Source of the DNA: CALMFG01 sp963674805
GTDB taxonomy: Bacteria; Bacillota; Clostridia; Christensenellales; CALMFG01
DNA: 64,000 bases
Direction of reading: 5' to 3'
Assembly (NCBI GenBank): GCA_963674805.2
Contig: CAXXNY010000017.1
Coordinates: 1-64,000 of the forward strand
Positions 25,736-34,944 of the stretch are shown one piece after another (within the stretch, counting starts at the first letter, position 1; the number at the start of each line of letters is the position of its first letter). The position numbers and the translations under genes were made by a program. The notes under the pieces are model-generated. The model saw only the letters and a list, made by a program, of their open reading frames with translations. It had not been told where the DNA came from and made no database searches.

Positions 25736-26716
25736 TTATGGCACCTCCACCGAATCGAAGATGCGGGCGATAATCTGGTCGGTGCCGATATCCTCGGCTT
25801 CGGCTTCGTAGGTCAGCAGGATCCGGTGGCGCATTACCGCCGGGGCAATCGTCTTCACGTCCTGGGGTGTCACATAGGCCCGGCCCTGTAAAAACGCGTG
25901 AGCCCGGGCAGCCAGGCTCAAAAAGATGGTGGCCCGGGGTGAGGCCCCGAACTGGATGTAGTTGGCCACATCGATGTTGTAGGCCGCCGGACTGCGCGTG
26001 GCAAAGACCAGGTCCACGATGTAATCTTTGAGCTTTTCATCCATGTAGACGCCGTTGATCAAACCGCCGATGGCGCTGATTTCCGCCGGGTCGAGAACCG
26101 GCTGAACGGCTTCCGGGGCGTCGAAGCCCACCCGTTTCATGATCTCCTTCTCTTCGGCTTTGTCCGGATAGTCGATCAGAATCTTGAGCATGAACCGATC
26201 CACCTGGGCCTCGGGCAGCGGGTAGGTGCCTTCCTGTTCGATGGGATTCTGGGTGGCCATGACCAAAAAGGGGTCGGCCAGCGGAAACGTATGGTCGCCG
26301 ATGGTAACCTGGCGTTCCTGCATGGCCTCCAACAGTGCCGACTGGACCTTGGAGGGCGCCCGGTTGATTTCATCCGCCAGGATGATGTTGTTGAACAGGG
26401 GGCCCTTTTTTATGCTGAAGTCACCGGTCTTGGGACGATAGATCTCCGTTCCGATGAGGTCGGCGGGCAGCAGGTCGGGGGTGAACTGGATTCGCTTGAA
26501 ATCGGCGTGAACCGTGTCTGCAAGGGCCTTGACCGCACTGGTTTTGGCCAGGCCCGGCACGCCCTCGATGAGGATGTGGCCCCGGGTGAAAATGCCCATG
26601 AGCAGCCCGTCGACCAGTTCCCGCTGCCCGACCAGGACCTTGCCGATTTCTTCCCGGATGCGGTTGACCACGAGATGTTTTTCTTCAATTTGCGCTTTCA
26701 GTGCTTCCAGTGGCAC
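25736..26716 (-). CDS. moxR: MoxR-family AAA+ ATPase
   Basis: This 326-aa ATPase is the first gene of the Bat operon. Walker A EGVPGLAKTSAVKAL near residue 51, Walker B IILADEINRAPSKVQ near 108, sensor MATQNPIEQEGTYPLPEAQ near 150 and the arginine-finger region are intact. MoxR proteins act as chaperones that insert cofactors or remodel VWA-domain partners. The order moxR-DUF58-DUF4381-VWA-VWA/TPR-batD-batE is the standard one. The start at 26716 has GGAG about nine bases upstream. The 270 bp before it contain no gene or clear promoter. Confidence 0.94.
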   Translation of the reverse strand: MPLEALKAQIEEKHLVVNRIREEIGKVLVGQRELVDGLLMGIFTRGHILIEGVPGLAKTSAVKALADTVHADFKRIQFTPDLLPADLIGTEIYRPKTGDFSIKKGPLFNNIILADEINRAPSKVQSALLEAMQERQVTIGDHTFPLADPFLVMATQNPIEQEGTYPLPEAQVDRFMLKILIDYPDKAEEKEIMKRVGFDAPEAVQPVLDPAEISAIGGLINGVYMDEKLKDYIVDLVFATRSPAAYNIDVANYIQFGASPRATIFLSLAARAHAFLQGRAYVTPQDVKTIAPAVMRHRILLTYEAEAEDIGTDQIIARIFDSVEVP

Positions 26717-26989
26717 GGCGGTCTCCTTTTGTCCTCTTTTTTGCTTCTTGCCTTGCTTGCGGATGCGGAATCCTGGTAGCGGCGTACCGGCATGCAGGAC
26801 CCCGGAAAAACAGATACTTCCAGGATTGGACCAAAAGCCAATCGACGGCTGATTTTATGATTCAATGCCTTTTAAACAACGGCAAAATAAATAAGGAATC
26901 GGTGGTTGTCAAGGCGATTGAACGCTGGGGCAGCATAATGGCGGGTCAGTTGTAATTATTTGAATGCAAAGAAAAAAATATGACAACCA

Positions 26990-27021
26990 CCGGCCCCGGC
27001 CAGGAAACGGGCCGGGGCCGG
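26990..27021 (-). terminator. GC-rich hairpin downstream of the hydantoinase/oxoprolinase gene
   Basis: A perfect 12-bp inverted repeat, CCGGCCCCGGCC (26990-27001) and GGCCGGGGCCGG (27010-27021) with an 8-nt loop, lies 12 bp past the gene's stop. On the minus strand the T-rich stretch starts about 10 nt after the stem, so it may be a weak terminator or a 3' stabiliser. Confidence 0.55.
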
Positions 27022-27033
27022 CATACGGACGTG

Positions 27034-30000
27034 TCAGGCCTTCTTTTTGCCGAACCCCCCCCCACCGGGGGTCAGGATGCGGAATCGATCCCCGGGACGG
27101 GCAAGGATTTCGTTTTTGGCCCCCAGGTTCAGCTGCCGGCCGTCGCGGTGGATAAAAAGGTTCTCCCCCCGTTTGCCCGGCTCGCCGCCTTCGAGGCCAT
27201 AGGGCGCGAACACCCGGCGTTCGGAAAGGATGGCCATGTTCAGCGGTTCGAGGAATTCCACTTCACGAACCAGCCCGTCCCCGCCACGATGCCTGCCCTC
27301 GCCGCCGGAGCCGGCGCGGATGGAAAATTCCCTGAGCAGCAGCGGGTAACGCCGCTCCAATATTTCCGGGTCGGTGATGCGCGTGTTGGTCATGTGGGTG
27401 TGAACACCGGTCTGGCCGTGCCAGGTCGGGCCGGCCCCGGCCCCGCCGCCGATGGTTTCATAGTAGCCGAAGCGCGCGTTGCCGAAGGTGAAGTTGTTCA
27501 TGCACCCCTGGGATGCCGCCGCCACGCCGAAGGCTTTCAGGATGACGTCCACCACCCGCTGGGAGGTGAGCACGTTGCCCCCCACCACGGCTGCGTCGGC
27601 GGATGGTGCCAGCAGGCTGCCCGGGGGGATGTGAATGGTGATGGGGATCAGGCAGCCGTCATTGAGGGGCAGGTCTTTTTCGATCAGGCACCGCAGGCTA
27701 TAGAGAATGGCGGATCGGGCGACTGCTGACGGGGCGTTGCAATTGCCCCAGATCTCGGGACCCGTACCCGCAAAGTCAAAGGCGGCGCTGCCGTCGGTGC
27801 GGTCGATGGTCAAGGCCAGGGCGATGGGGCTGCCGTCGTCCAGGTAATCCACGGCTCTTACCGTGTCTTTTTCCTGCATGCCCTTGGACAGGGACAATTC
27901 TTTCAGTCTGTTTCGCACCGCCGTTTCGGCGGCGTCCTGGACATGGCCCATATAGGCCTGCACGACATCAAGGCCATAGTGATCGACCATTTCCAGCACC
28001 AGCTCGATGCCTTTCTGGTTGGCCGCCACCTGGGCCTTGAGATCGGAAATGTTGTCCGCCAGCAGACGGGTGCCGGAGATGGCCGGGCGTCCCGGCTGGG
28101 GGGTGAGCCGGCCCGGGGCCAGCAACAGGTCGGCGATGCCGGCTTCCTGGAAAATGCCGTCGGCCACCAGTTTGAATGACGAGATGCAGGCGCCCTCTTC
28201 TTCGATGCGCCGGCTGTTGGGCGGCATGGAACCGGGAGAAATGCCGCCGATGTCTGCGTGGTGCCCGCGGCTGGCCACCCAGAAGATGATCGCTCCCTGG
28301 CGGAACACCGGGGTGATGACGGTAATATCCGGGAGATGGCTGCCGCCCGCGGCCGGGTGATTGGATACCAGTACGTCACCCGGCTTCAGGGTGTTGCCCC
28401 GGCGGCGGATCTGTTCCTTGACAGCCGCACTCATGGCGCCCAGATGAACGGGCAGGTGCGGTGCATTGGCCACCAGGTCGCCGTCGGGTCCGAACATGGC
28501 GCAGGAAAAGTCCAGGCGTTCCTTGATGTTGGTCGAGATGGCGGTTTTCTGCAGCATGCGGCCCATCTGCTCGGCGATGGACATGAACAGGTTGCTGAAA
28601 ATCGAAAGCTGGACGGGGTCCAGCCGGGTACTCATCCGGCCGGTGTCGACGTCGCCCACCTGGATTTCAATGTCCCCATAGCGGTTGATGGTCGCCTGGC
28701 AGTCGGGTTCCACGACGATGGTGGCCGTGTCCTGGATAATGATGGCCGGGCCGTCAATGGCATGCCCGGCTTTCAGGTCGGCCATTTGATAAACGGCGGT
28801 TTCCCGCCAGCCGCCTTCGAAATAACAGGGTTTGCGATCCACCCGAACCGGCGGTCCATCCGCCGCTTCGATGGCAGCTTTTCGCAGGCCGGACGCTTTC
28901 CCTTGGGCGCGCACCCGCAGGTCGTCCACGAGAATGTCGCGATCTTTGAGATCAAAACCGAATTCACGGCGATAGGTGGCCTTGAATGCCGCCATGAAAT
29001 CGCCGTTTTCGGGTTCGGGGATCATCAGGGCCGTATCCGTACCCTGGTAGCGCATGTTCAGATAACGCGTGGCGCGGATCTGCTCGGCAGGAAAACCCTG
29101 GGCCGCCAGCTCCTTTTCGGCTTCGGCCTGGATGGCTTGCAACTGCCCGAGAAGTTTTGGAAGGCTTCGGTTTCTGTAGACTTGTGCGGCCGGCTGTTGG
29201 CGTTCAGCAACCACATCGGCCAGGCCGATGCCATAGGCCGACAGGATTCCGGAAAAGCGGTGAATAAAAATTTTGGAGATGCCCAATGCCCGTGCGATGG
29301 CGCAGGCATGCTGGGCACCGGCCCCGCCGAAGGTGGCCAGCGTGTGTTCCTTGATGTCGAACCCGCGCATGACCGAAATCTCCCGGATTGGCCGCACCAT
29401 GGTTTCGTTGGCCACCCGGATGAAGCCCATGGCCACCTGCTCGACGGTCATGGCCGTGCGGCCGTCTAATCGGGTGCTGTCGTTGATCGTCCGTGTCAGG
29501 TCCTCCATGGCGGTCCGGGCGGCCAGAAGGTCCAGGGGCTGGTCTTCGGTGGGACCGAAAATATGGGGAAAATAGCCGGGCTGAAGGCGACCAAGAACCA
29601 GGTTGGCATCGGTGACGGCCAGGTGACCGGTTTTGCGGTAGCACACCGGACCGGGGTGGGCGCCGGCGGACTCGGGTCCGACCATGAACATGCCGTTGTC
29701 GAAAAACAGGCGGCTGCCGCCGCCGGCAGCCACGGTCTTGATCTGCAACTGGGGTGCCTGGATGCGAACCCCGGCGGTTTCCGTTTCGAACACCAGTTCG
29801 TATTCGCCGCCGAAGCGGGACACGTCGGTGGAGGTGCCCCCCATGTCAAAGCCGATTACCGGCTGCCGGTCTTTGTTGTTGAACGTCGTCATGGCGTAGC
29901 CCACCACGCCGCCGGCCGGTCCGGAGAGAATGGCGCGGCTGCCGGTGAAGTCGTCGGCCCGGGCCAGGCCGCCGTCCGACTGCATGAACAGCAGACCCGT

Positions 30001-30789
30001 ATCATCAAGCCCTCCTGAAAATCCCTGGCGGAAGCTCTTCAGGTAGGTCTGAATGTGGGGGTTGAGGTAGGCGTCGGTCATGGTGGTGTCGCCCCGGGCC
30101 ACCAGTTTGACCATGGGCATCACCTGGGAAGAGAGGGAGATCTGGGAAAAGCCCATCTCCCCGGCCAGCCGGCCCACGGCCAGTTCGTGTTCCGGCCAGG
30201 CATAGGCATGCATGAACACCACCGCCAGGCTGCGGATGCCCCGGTCCAGAATTGCCTGCAGGCGGGGGCGCAGGGTATCGACCTCCAGGGCCTCCATTAC
30301 CACCAGGCGTTCGCCGGTGACCCCTTGGACAACCGGCTCGGCCGGTGCCGTTTCATCCTCCCTGAGCATGCGCACCCGCTCGTCCACTTCCACCACCGTT
30401 TCGTAGAGCAGGTCCGGCTTTTTGATTTCCAGGTCGAAGATGGCCGGGCGATCCTGATTGCCGATCTGCAGGATGTCCCGGAATCCACGGGTCACCAGCA
30501 GGGCGCAGCGGGCGCCTTTGCGCTCCAGCAGGGCGTTGGTGGCCACCGTGGTGCCCATGCGGATCCACTCGATGGCTTCCGACGGCACGCTGTCTTTGGG
30601 CATCTCCATGCCGGTGACCTCGGCCAGGATACGCCGGATGCCCTCCCGGGGGGCGTCGTCGTAATTCTGGGGATCTTCGGAGAGCAGCTTGACCACCCGG
30701 AAACCGGGTTCGCCGGGCACTTCGGCGTAAATGTCGGTAAAGGTGCCGCCGCGGTCAATGGAAAATCGATATTTTTTGAAATCGGTCAT
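27034..30789 (-). CDS. Fused hydantoinase/5-oxoprolinase (HyuA-HyuB type)
   Basis: This large 1251-aa cytoplasmic enzyme couples ATP hydrolysis to opening of a cyclic amide. The HyuA half (residues 1 to ~700) has the ATPase signature SIDRGGTFTDIYAEV at the N-terminus, GTTVATNALLERKG near 93 and GFDMGGTSTDVSRFGGEYE near 305 (in part GFDMGGTSTDVS). The HyuB half (about 725-1251) shows SNLFMSIAEQMGRMLQKTAIS and DFSCAMFGPDGDLVAN, plus SNHPAAGGSHLPDIT (the conserved His-containing motif). The single-chain arrangement and length match eukaryote-like 5-oxoprolinase and fused N-methylhydantoinases rather than split bacterial hyuA/hyuB. Neighbours are a creatininase-family hydrolase and a TRAP transporter. 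Substrate (5-oxoproline or a hydantoin) is not fixed by sequence. Confidence 0.92.
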   Translation of the reverse strand: MTDFKKYRFSIDRGGTFTDIYAEVPGEPGFRVVKLLSEDPQNYDDAPREGIRRILAEVTGMEMPKDSVPSEAIEWIRMGTTVATNALLERKGARCALLVTRGFRDILQIGNQDRPAIFDLEIKKPDLLYETVVEVDERVRMLREDETAPAEPVVQGVTGERLVVMEALEVDTLRPRLQAILDRGIRSLAVVFMHAYAWPEHELAVGRLAGEMGFSQISLSSQVMPMVKLVARGDTTMTDAYLNPHIQTYLKSFRQGFSGGLDDTGLLFMQSDGGLARADDFTGSRAILSGPAGGVVGYAMTTFNNKDRQPVIGFDMGGTSTDVSRFGGEYELVFETETAGVRIQAPQLQIKTVAAGGGSRLFFDNGMFMVGPESAGAHPGPVCYRKTGHLAVTDANLVLGRLQPGYFPHIFGPTEDQPLDLLAARTAMEDLTRTINDSTRLDGRTAMTVEQVAMGFIRVANETMVRPIREISVMRGFDIKEHTLATFGGAGAQHACAIARALGISKIFIHRFSGILSAYGIGLADVVAERQQPAAQVYRNRSLPKLLGQLQAIQAEAEKELAAQGFPAEQIRATRYLNMRYQGTDTALMIPEPENGDFMAAFKATYRREFGFDLKDRDILVDDLRVRAQGKASGLRKAAIEAADGPPVRVDRKPCYFEGGWRETAVYQMADLKAGHAIDGPAIIIQDTATIVVEPDCQATINRYGDIEIQVGDVDTGRMSTRLDPVQLSIFSNLFMSIAEQMGRMLQKTAISTNIKERLDFSCAMFGPDGDLVANAPHLPVHLGAMSAAVKEQIRRRGNTLKPGDVLVSNHPAAGGSHLPDITVITPVFRQGAIIFWVASRGHHADIGGISPGSMPPNSRRIEEEGACISSFKLVADGIFQEAGIADLLLAPGRLTPQPGRPAISGTRLLADNISDLKAQVAANQKGIELVLEMVDHYGLDVVQAYMGHVQDAAETAVRNRLKELSLSKGMQEKDTVRAVDYLDDGSPIALALTIDRTDGSAAFDFAGTGPEIWGNCNAPSAVARSAILYSLRCLIEKDLPLNDGCLIPITIHIPPGSLLAPSADAAVVGGNVLTSQRVVDVILKAFGVAAASQGCMNNFTFGNARFGYYETIGGGAGAGPTWHGQTGVHTHMTNTRITDPEILERRYPLLLREFSIRAGSGGEGRHRGGDGLVREVEFLEPLNMAILSERRVFAPYGLEGGEPGKRGENLFIHRDGRQLNLGAKNEILARPGDRFRILTPGGGGFGKKKA

Positions 30790-31002
30790 GGTGGGTCACT
30801 TTGTTTGGTTAGTTCTTTAAATGGGATAAATTGACAAAGAGAATCCAGAAGAAGGATTCGCCGGCGGCTTTGCCGCTATTGGACAAGAACGATCGATATA
30901 ACAACCGCTTTTCTAATGGATTCGGGCTCCTGAATTCTGGGATATTGGGTTGAAAAGGGCTCCAAACGCTCAGTGAAAATCTTATTCACGGGCAAACAAA
31001 GC

Positions 31003-31776
31003 CTACTCTCCTTTTAACATCTCCAGCACCTGGACCAGACGGCCAACCAGATGATCATGGTAGACCTTTCCTTTTTGCGGTGTGGCCTGGCTGGGGCAGC
31101 CGGTTATGGTGTCGCCGGTGCGCTCGAAAGTCTGCTGCAGGCCTTCCCGTGTGGCCGGCACGTAGCACAGGGTGTCCCGGGGATCCTGCGGGTCCAGGTG
31201 GTATAATGGTGTTTCCTCATGGGGATTGTCTTCGGCTTCGTCCAGACGGACCAGATCCGGGTGGCAGTGGCACATGTGCGAGATTTCAATCTCTTCTCCA
31301 TGGCCGATGGGTCCGAATCCCAGTTTGGCGGCCACCTCCTTGGACATGTAGGCCGGGTCAAACAACACCACCTTGACGCCCAGGGTGCGCTGCAGCCGCT
31401 CAGCAGCGATCTGCATCCAGGGGATGTTGACGATGCGGTGGCCGTTGACGACCACGAAGTTTTTAAAGCCATGCCCGGCCAGTGATCCGATGGCATCGCA
31501 GAGCACTTCGGTGAGGATTTCCGCCCGGATGGAAATGGTTCCGGGTTTGACCAGGTGGTGGGGGCTCCAACCGAACCACAGGGGCGGTGCCACCAGGACA
31601 CCGGCGGCCTGCGCCGCCCCTTCGGCAACGGCTCTGGCCACATAGGTGTCGGTGCCCAGGGGCGCGAAGGCACCGTGCTGCTCGGTGCTGCCCACGGGCA
31701 GGATGATGCGGTTGTCCGATGCGAGGTAGGTCTCCACATCTTTCCATGATACTTGCTCAAGCCTGATGCTTTTCAT
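31003..31776 (-). CDS. Creatininase-family amidohydrolase
   Basis: This 257-aa metal-dependent hydrolase belongs to the creatinine amidohydrolase superfamily (creatininase, MftE, ArfB-like). Metal-site motifs are visible: LPVGSTEQHGAFAPLGTDT near 26 (Glu, His, Asp ligands), and HGEEIEISHM near 160. The usual NGHGGN motif is replaced by NGHRIVN, a subgroup difference that may alter the substrate. It lies in the same orientation between the oxoprolinase gene and a TRAP transporter, so it probably acts on the same cyclic amide or its product. The 213-bp gap to the oxoprolinase gene contains small hairpins (GCGGC-TTT-GCCGC) but no gene. Confidence 0.88.
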   Translation of the reverse strand: MKSIRLEQVSWKDVETYLASDNRIILPVGSTEQHGAFAPLGTDTYVARAVAEGAAQAAGVLVAPPLWFGWSPHHLVKPGTISIRAEILTEVLCDAIGSLAGHGFKNFVVVNGHRIVNIPWMQIAAERLQRTLGVKVVLFDPAYMSKEVAAKLGFGPIGHGEEIEISHMCHCHPDLVRLDEAEDNPHEETPLYHLDPQDPRDTLCYVPATREGLQQTFERTGDTITGCPSQATPQKGKVYHDHLVGRLVQVLEMLKGE

Positions 31777-31845
31777 GGGTCACTCCTCATTCAGTGCTTG
31801 CCGGAAACCATCTTTTCGTCCGGCATCATTGCTTTCCCAAAGATA

Positions 31846-33156
31846 CTATTTGGCCGTCATCAACCGGGGGAGATAGAGGGCGATCTCCGGAAACAGGGTG
31901 ATGATGGCCGTGGTCAATAGCATGAGAAAAAAGAACGGCAGGGCATGGCGGGCGATGCGCATGATGGGGTCGCCGGTGAGGCCCTGGATGACGAAAAGGT
32001 TGAATCCAACAGGTGGTGTGATCTGGCTGACCTCCACCATCAGGATCAGGTAGATACCGAACCAGATGGGATCGAAGCCGGCGGCGACCACCATGGGCAG
32101 GGCGATGGGCAGGGTCATCACCACGATGGAAAACCCGTCCAGCAGGCATCCCAGCACCACGTAGACCAGCCCCAGCAGTACCATGAGCACATAGGGGGAC
32201 AGGTCCATGCCGGTGATGGCCTGGGTGATGGCCGCAGGAATGCCCAGAAAGCCCATCACCCGTGAAAGAAAGCCCGCGCCAACCACGATCAACATGATCA
32301 TGGCGTTGGTTTTCACGGCACCCACCAGGCAGTCGAACAGGATCTTGAGGTTCATCTGGCGGTTGAGAAAGGCGAAGACGGTGGCGCCCAAAACACCCAG
32401 TGCGGCCGCTTCGGTCGGTGTGGCGATGCCCGCGTAGATGCTGCCCAGCACCATTAAAATGAGGATAAGCGTGGGGGCCAGGTCCTTTAAGGCCCGGATG
32501 CGCTCCATCCACGAATAGGTGTCCTGCATCCGCGGGGCGATCTCCGGGTTACGGATGCCCCGGTAGATGATGTATGAGGCGTAGATTCCCGAGAGCAGGA
32601 TGCCCGGCAGGATGCCGGCCATGAACATCTTGCCGATGGAGACCTCCGCCAGAATGGCGTAGACGATCATGATCAGCGACGGCGGGATCAGAAACCCCAG
32701 GGTGCCGGCACCGGCCAGGGATCCCTGGGCGATGGACCGGTCGTATCCCAGTTTTTCCAGTTCGGCCAGGGTGATACGGCCCACGGTGGCGGTGGTGGCG
32801 GCACTGGAGCCGGAAACGGCGGCAAATAGCGTGCAGGAGATGATGTTCATCAGCAACAGGCCGCCGGGCAGCCGGTAGAGCCAGGGCACCAGGGCCCGGA
32901 ACAGCCGTTCGGAGATGCCCGAACGGTAGAGGATCTCGCCCATGAGAATGAACATGGGCAGGGCCACATACTCCCATTTTTCGATCGTGGCCCACACCGA
33001 AGAGGCCATGTTGTTTCCCGCGGGCAGGCTGGAAAACAGGGCCATGCCCACGAAACCGACGATAAACAGGGAAAACCCCACCCAGATGCCGGTACTCAGG
33101 GCGAGAAAGAGGACGCCGAAAACGACGAAGGACATACTGGCCATGCTGGCATCCAT
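31846..33156 (-). CDS. dctM: TRAP transporter large permease (DctM/TRAP-L)
   Basis: This ~436-aa membrane protein has about 12 hydrophobic helices. ATG 33156 (MDASMASMSFVVFG) overlaps the dctQ stop by one base. Family motifs include LPMFILMGEILYRSGI near 67, FAAVSGSSAATTATVGRI near 108 and LAGAGTLGFLIPPSLIMI near 145. An upstream extension of this frame runs through dctQ codons and is not credible. It is the ion-coupled transport subunit working with DctQ and the binding protein DctP. Confidence 0.94.
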   Translation of the reverse strand: MDASMASMSFVVFGVLFLALSTGIWVGFSLFIVGFVGMALFSSLPAGNNMASSVWATIEKWEYVALPMFILMGEILYRSGISERLFRALVPWLYRLPGGLLLMNIISCTLFAAVSGSSAATTATVGRITLAELEKLGYDRSIAQGSLAGAGTLGFLIPPSLIMIVYAILAEVSIGKMFMAGILPGILLSGIYASYIIYRGIRNPEIAPRMQDTYSWMERIRALKDLAPTLILILMVLGSIYAGIATPTEAAALGVLGATVFAFLNRQMNLKILFDCLVGAVKTNAMIMLIVVGAGFLSRVMGFLGIPAAITQAITGMDLSPYVLMVLLGLVYVVLGCLLDGFSIVVMTLPIALPMVVAAGFDPIWFGIYLILMVEVSQITPPVGFNLFVIQGLTGDPIMRIARHALPFFFLMLLTTAIITLFPEIALYLPRLMTAK

Positions 33157-33689
33157 CAGACCACCTCCTCTTCGGTCCCGATGGCCGCAAACGTTTTGAC
33201 GGTGGTGCCGGCCAGCTGGATCAAGAAGCAGGCCGCACCGACCAGCATGAGGGTCTGGGGAATCCACAACGGCGTCTGGGTGAGGGTGCCGGAGGTGGAG
33301 TCGTAGCGGATGGTGGACCGGACCATCTTGAACAGGTACCACCACAGGTAGCCCATGAATGCGGTGGTCACGGCTGTGGCACCGGCGGTGACCACGGCCG
33401 CCAGGCGTTTGGGCATGAAGCTCAGGATCAGGGTGATGCGGATGTGGCCCTTCTCTTTCAGGCAGTAGCCCGCCCCCATGAAAATGATGGCGGCCAGTCC
33501 GTAGGCGCTGTATTCATCGGCAATCAAGGTGGTTTTGCTCAAGGTATTCCACAGCAGGATCTCCACGAGGATCAAGATGGTCATCAGGGCCAGCATGACG
33601 GCCGAGATGCCGGCCATCCAGTCACTGAGCGTTTCGGTAAGGCGTACGATTCGGTTCATTGCGTTTTCAACCCGGGACATATTGCACAA
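33156..33689 (-). CDS. dctQ: TRAP transporter small permease (DctQ/TRAP-S)
   Basis: This 177-aa protein has four hydrophobic helices (MLALMTILILVEILLWNTL, SAYGLAAIIFMGAGYCL, VVTAGATAVTTAFMGYLWWY, PQTLMLVGAACFLIQLAG) in the DctQ pattern, with the conserved KEKGHIRITLI after helix 2. Start choice is uncertain: ATGs at 33689, 33680 and 33659 are all in frame and none has a strong ribosome-binding site. The weak initiation and the hairpin element just upstream (33714-33840) would lower its expression relative to the binding protein. Confidence 0.9.
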   Translation of the reverse strand: MCNMSRVENAMNRIVRLTETLSDWMAGISAVMLALMTILILVEILLWNTLSKTTLIADEYSAYGLAAIIFMGAGYCLKEKGHIRITLILSFMPKRLAAVVTAGATAVTTAFMGYLWWYLFKMVRSTIRYDSTSGTLTQTPLWIPQTLMLVGAACFLIQLAGTTVKTFAAIGTEEEVV

Positions 33690-33713
33690 GCTATAATGCT
33701 GACCGGTGATTTT

Positions 33714-33840
33714 CCAGAAATGGTAGATTGTGGTTCAGGCCAAGGCTGCAGGGTTGGCGCAACCTCAGGCGTAGCAGCGCTACGTCGAGGATTGCGCCAA
33801 CGTGAGAACGCCGGCCTGGGCCGCCAGATGCTATTTCTGG
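33714..33840 (-). repeat. 127-nt hairpin repeat element, copy A (dctP-dctQ intercistronic)
   Basis: Nearly the whole stretch folds back on itself. Outer CCAGAAA/TTTCTGG, then CAGGCC/GGCCTG, a 10-bp GTTGGCGCAA/TTGCGCCAAC helix, CCTC/GAGG and an apical CGTAGC-AGC-GCTACG. It aligns along its length with 54958-55086. Several helix positions differ between copies in a pairing-preserving way. It starts 9 bp after the dctP stop on the coding strand. There is no T run, so it is not a simple terminator. Confidence 0.8.
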
Positions 33841-33849
33841 AGGATCACT

Positions 33850-34839
33850 TCATTTGCCGGTGATCTGGGCATATTGATCCAATATCGCCTGGGCGTCTGC
33901 CCCGGCTTTTTTGGACCACTCGCCGCGCAGCTGGTTGCCGATGGCGTCCAACTCCTTGCGAAATGCCTGGCTGACCGGTGCGACGGTCATGCCGTTTTCC
34001 ACCAGGGTCGCCCGGCTCTTACGATCCATATCGCCGGCAAGATTCCACATCTCATCTTCCATGTCGGCGGCAATTTCCAGCACTTTGGCCTGCAGATCTG
34101 CAGGCAGTTTGTCCCACGCGGCCTGGTTGACGTTGACCATGTTCACCGGGCCAACAATGTTGATGGGGGTGAAGTACTTGAGGACCTCCCAGGATTTGGC
34201 ATCCACACCGGAGACGGACGAGGTGTACATGGAGTCCAGCAGGCCCGCCTTCATGGCCGGGTAAACTTCGGAGAAAGGCATTTTGCGGGCGGCGATGCCG
34301 GTGGCCTTGCCGAATGCCAGCCCGGTACCGTCATACACACGCATTTTCAACCCTTTGAGGTCGGCGGCGGAACTGATGGGACGCTGCGTATAGATGCCGG
34401 AAAACGGCCATACCGAGGTGTAGAGGGTGAACTGGTTGAATTTTTTCAACACCTTGGCATAGGTGGGCTTGGACAGCTGGTAGAGCAGACGTTGCTCGAA
34501 GGCATTGGTGGAGATGAATGGCTGGGCGGTCAGCGCCAGTACCGGGGCATCGCCTTCGACCATGCCGGTGGGGACCTCGGCCACGGAAAGCTGGCCTTCG
34601 GCCACGGCGCGCAGCAGTTCGGGGCCTTTGAATCCCAGGGCTGCACCGGGGTGCAGCACGATGGTGAGTTCGCCGCTGGTGGCCTCTGCCACCCGGTCGG
34701 CAAATCGTTGGGCACCCTGGGAGTGAAAGTTGCCGGCCGGGTAGTTCAGGTGCATATCCCATTTGGTTTTGGCAAAACCATCGGAGACGACCAAAACGGC
34801 AAGGACAACGCAGAACAGAATTAACAGAGCTTTTTTCAT
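33850..34839 (-). CDS. dctP: TRAP transporter substrate-binding protein (DctP family)
   Basis: This is a 329-aa periplasmic solute receptor. The signal peptide (KKALLILFCVVLAVLVVSDG) is preceded by a strong AAGGAGGAAGG site. Family features are HLNYPAGNFHSQGAQRFAD near residue 30, and ADLKGLKMRVYDG near 160, whose Arg normally clamps a substrate carboxylate. SEVYPAMKAGLLDSMYTS near 195 is also typical. A carboxylate ligand such as 5-oxoproline would fit the oxoprolinase gene nearby; from memory, Bordetella TRAP receptors that bind pyroglutamate are known. It is followed by a hairpin element and dctQ. Confidence 0.93.
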   Translation of the reverse strand: MKKALLILFCVVLAVLVVSDGFAKTKWDMHLNYPAGNFHSQGAQRFADRVAEATSGELTIVLHPGAALGFKGPELLRAVAEGQLSVAEVPTGMVEGDAPVLALTAQPFISTNAFEQRLLYQLSKPTYAKVLKKFNQFTLYTSVWPFSGIYTQRPISSAADLKGLKMRVYDGTGLAFGKATGIAARKMPFSEVYPAMKAGLLDSMYTSSVSGVDAKSWEVLKYFTPINIVGPVNMVNVNQAAWDKLPADLQAKVLEIAADMEDEMWNLAGDMDRKSRATLVENGMTVAPVSQAFRKELDAIGNQLRGEWSKKAGADAQAILDQYAQITGK

Positions 34840-34944
34840 TTTCCTTCCTCCTTGATAACGCTGACGGGTTATTCGAACACGGTGATGGTCCAGCCCAATG
34901 GCTGGTACCTATGGACGCATGCACTGGCACCAAACTTTTTTGGC

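Noticed and set aside
28258..29469. 403-codon plus-strand frame opposite the oxoprolinase gene
   Set aside because: Shadow of a clearly conserved gene; residue composition is that of an antisense frame.
33714..33840. Hairpin element A as an intrinsic terminator
   Set aside because: No T run follows on the coding strand and the downstream TRAP genes need read-through.
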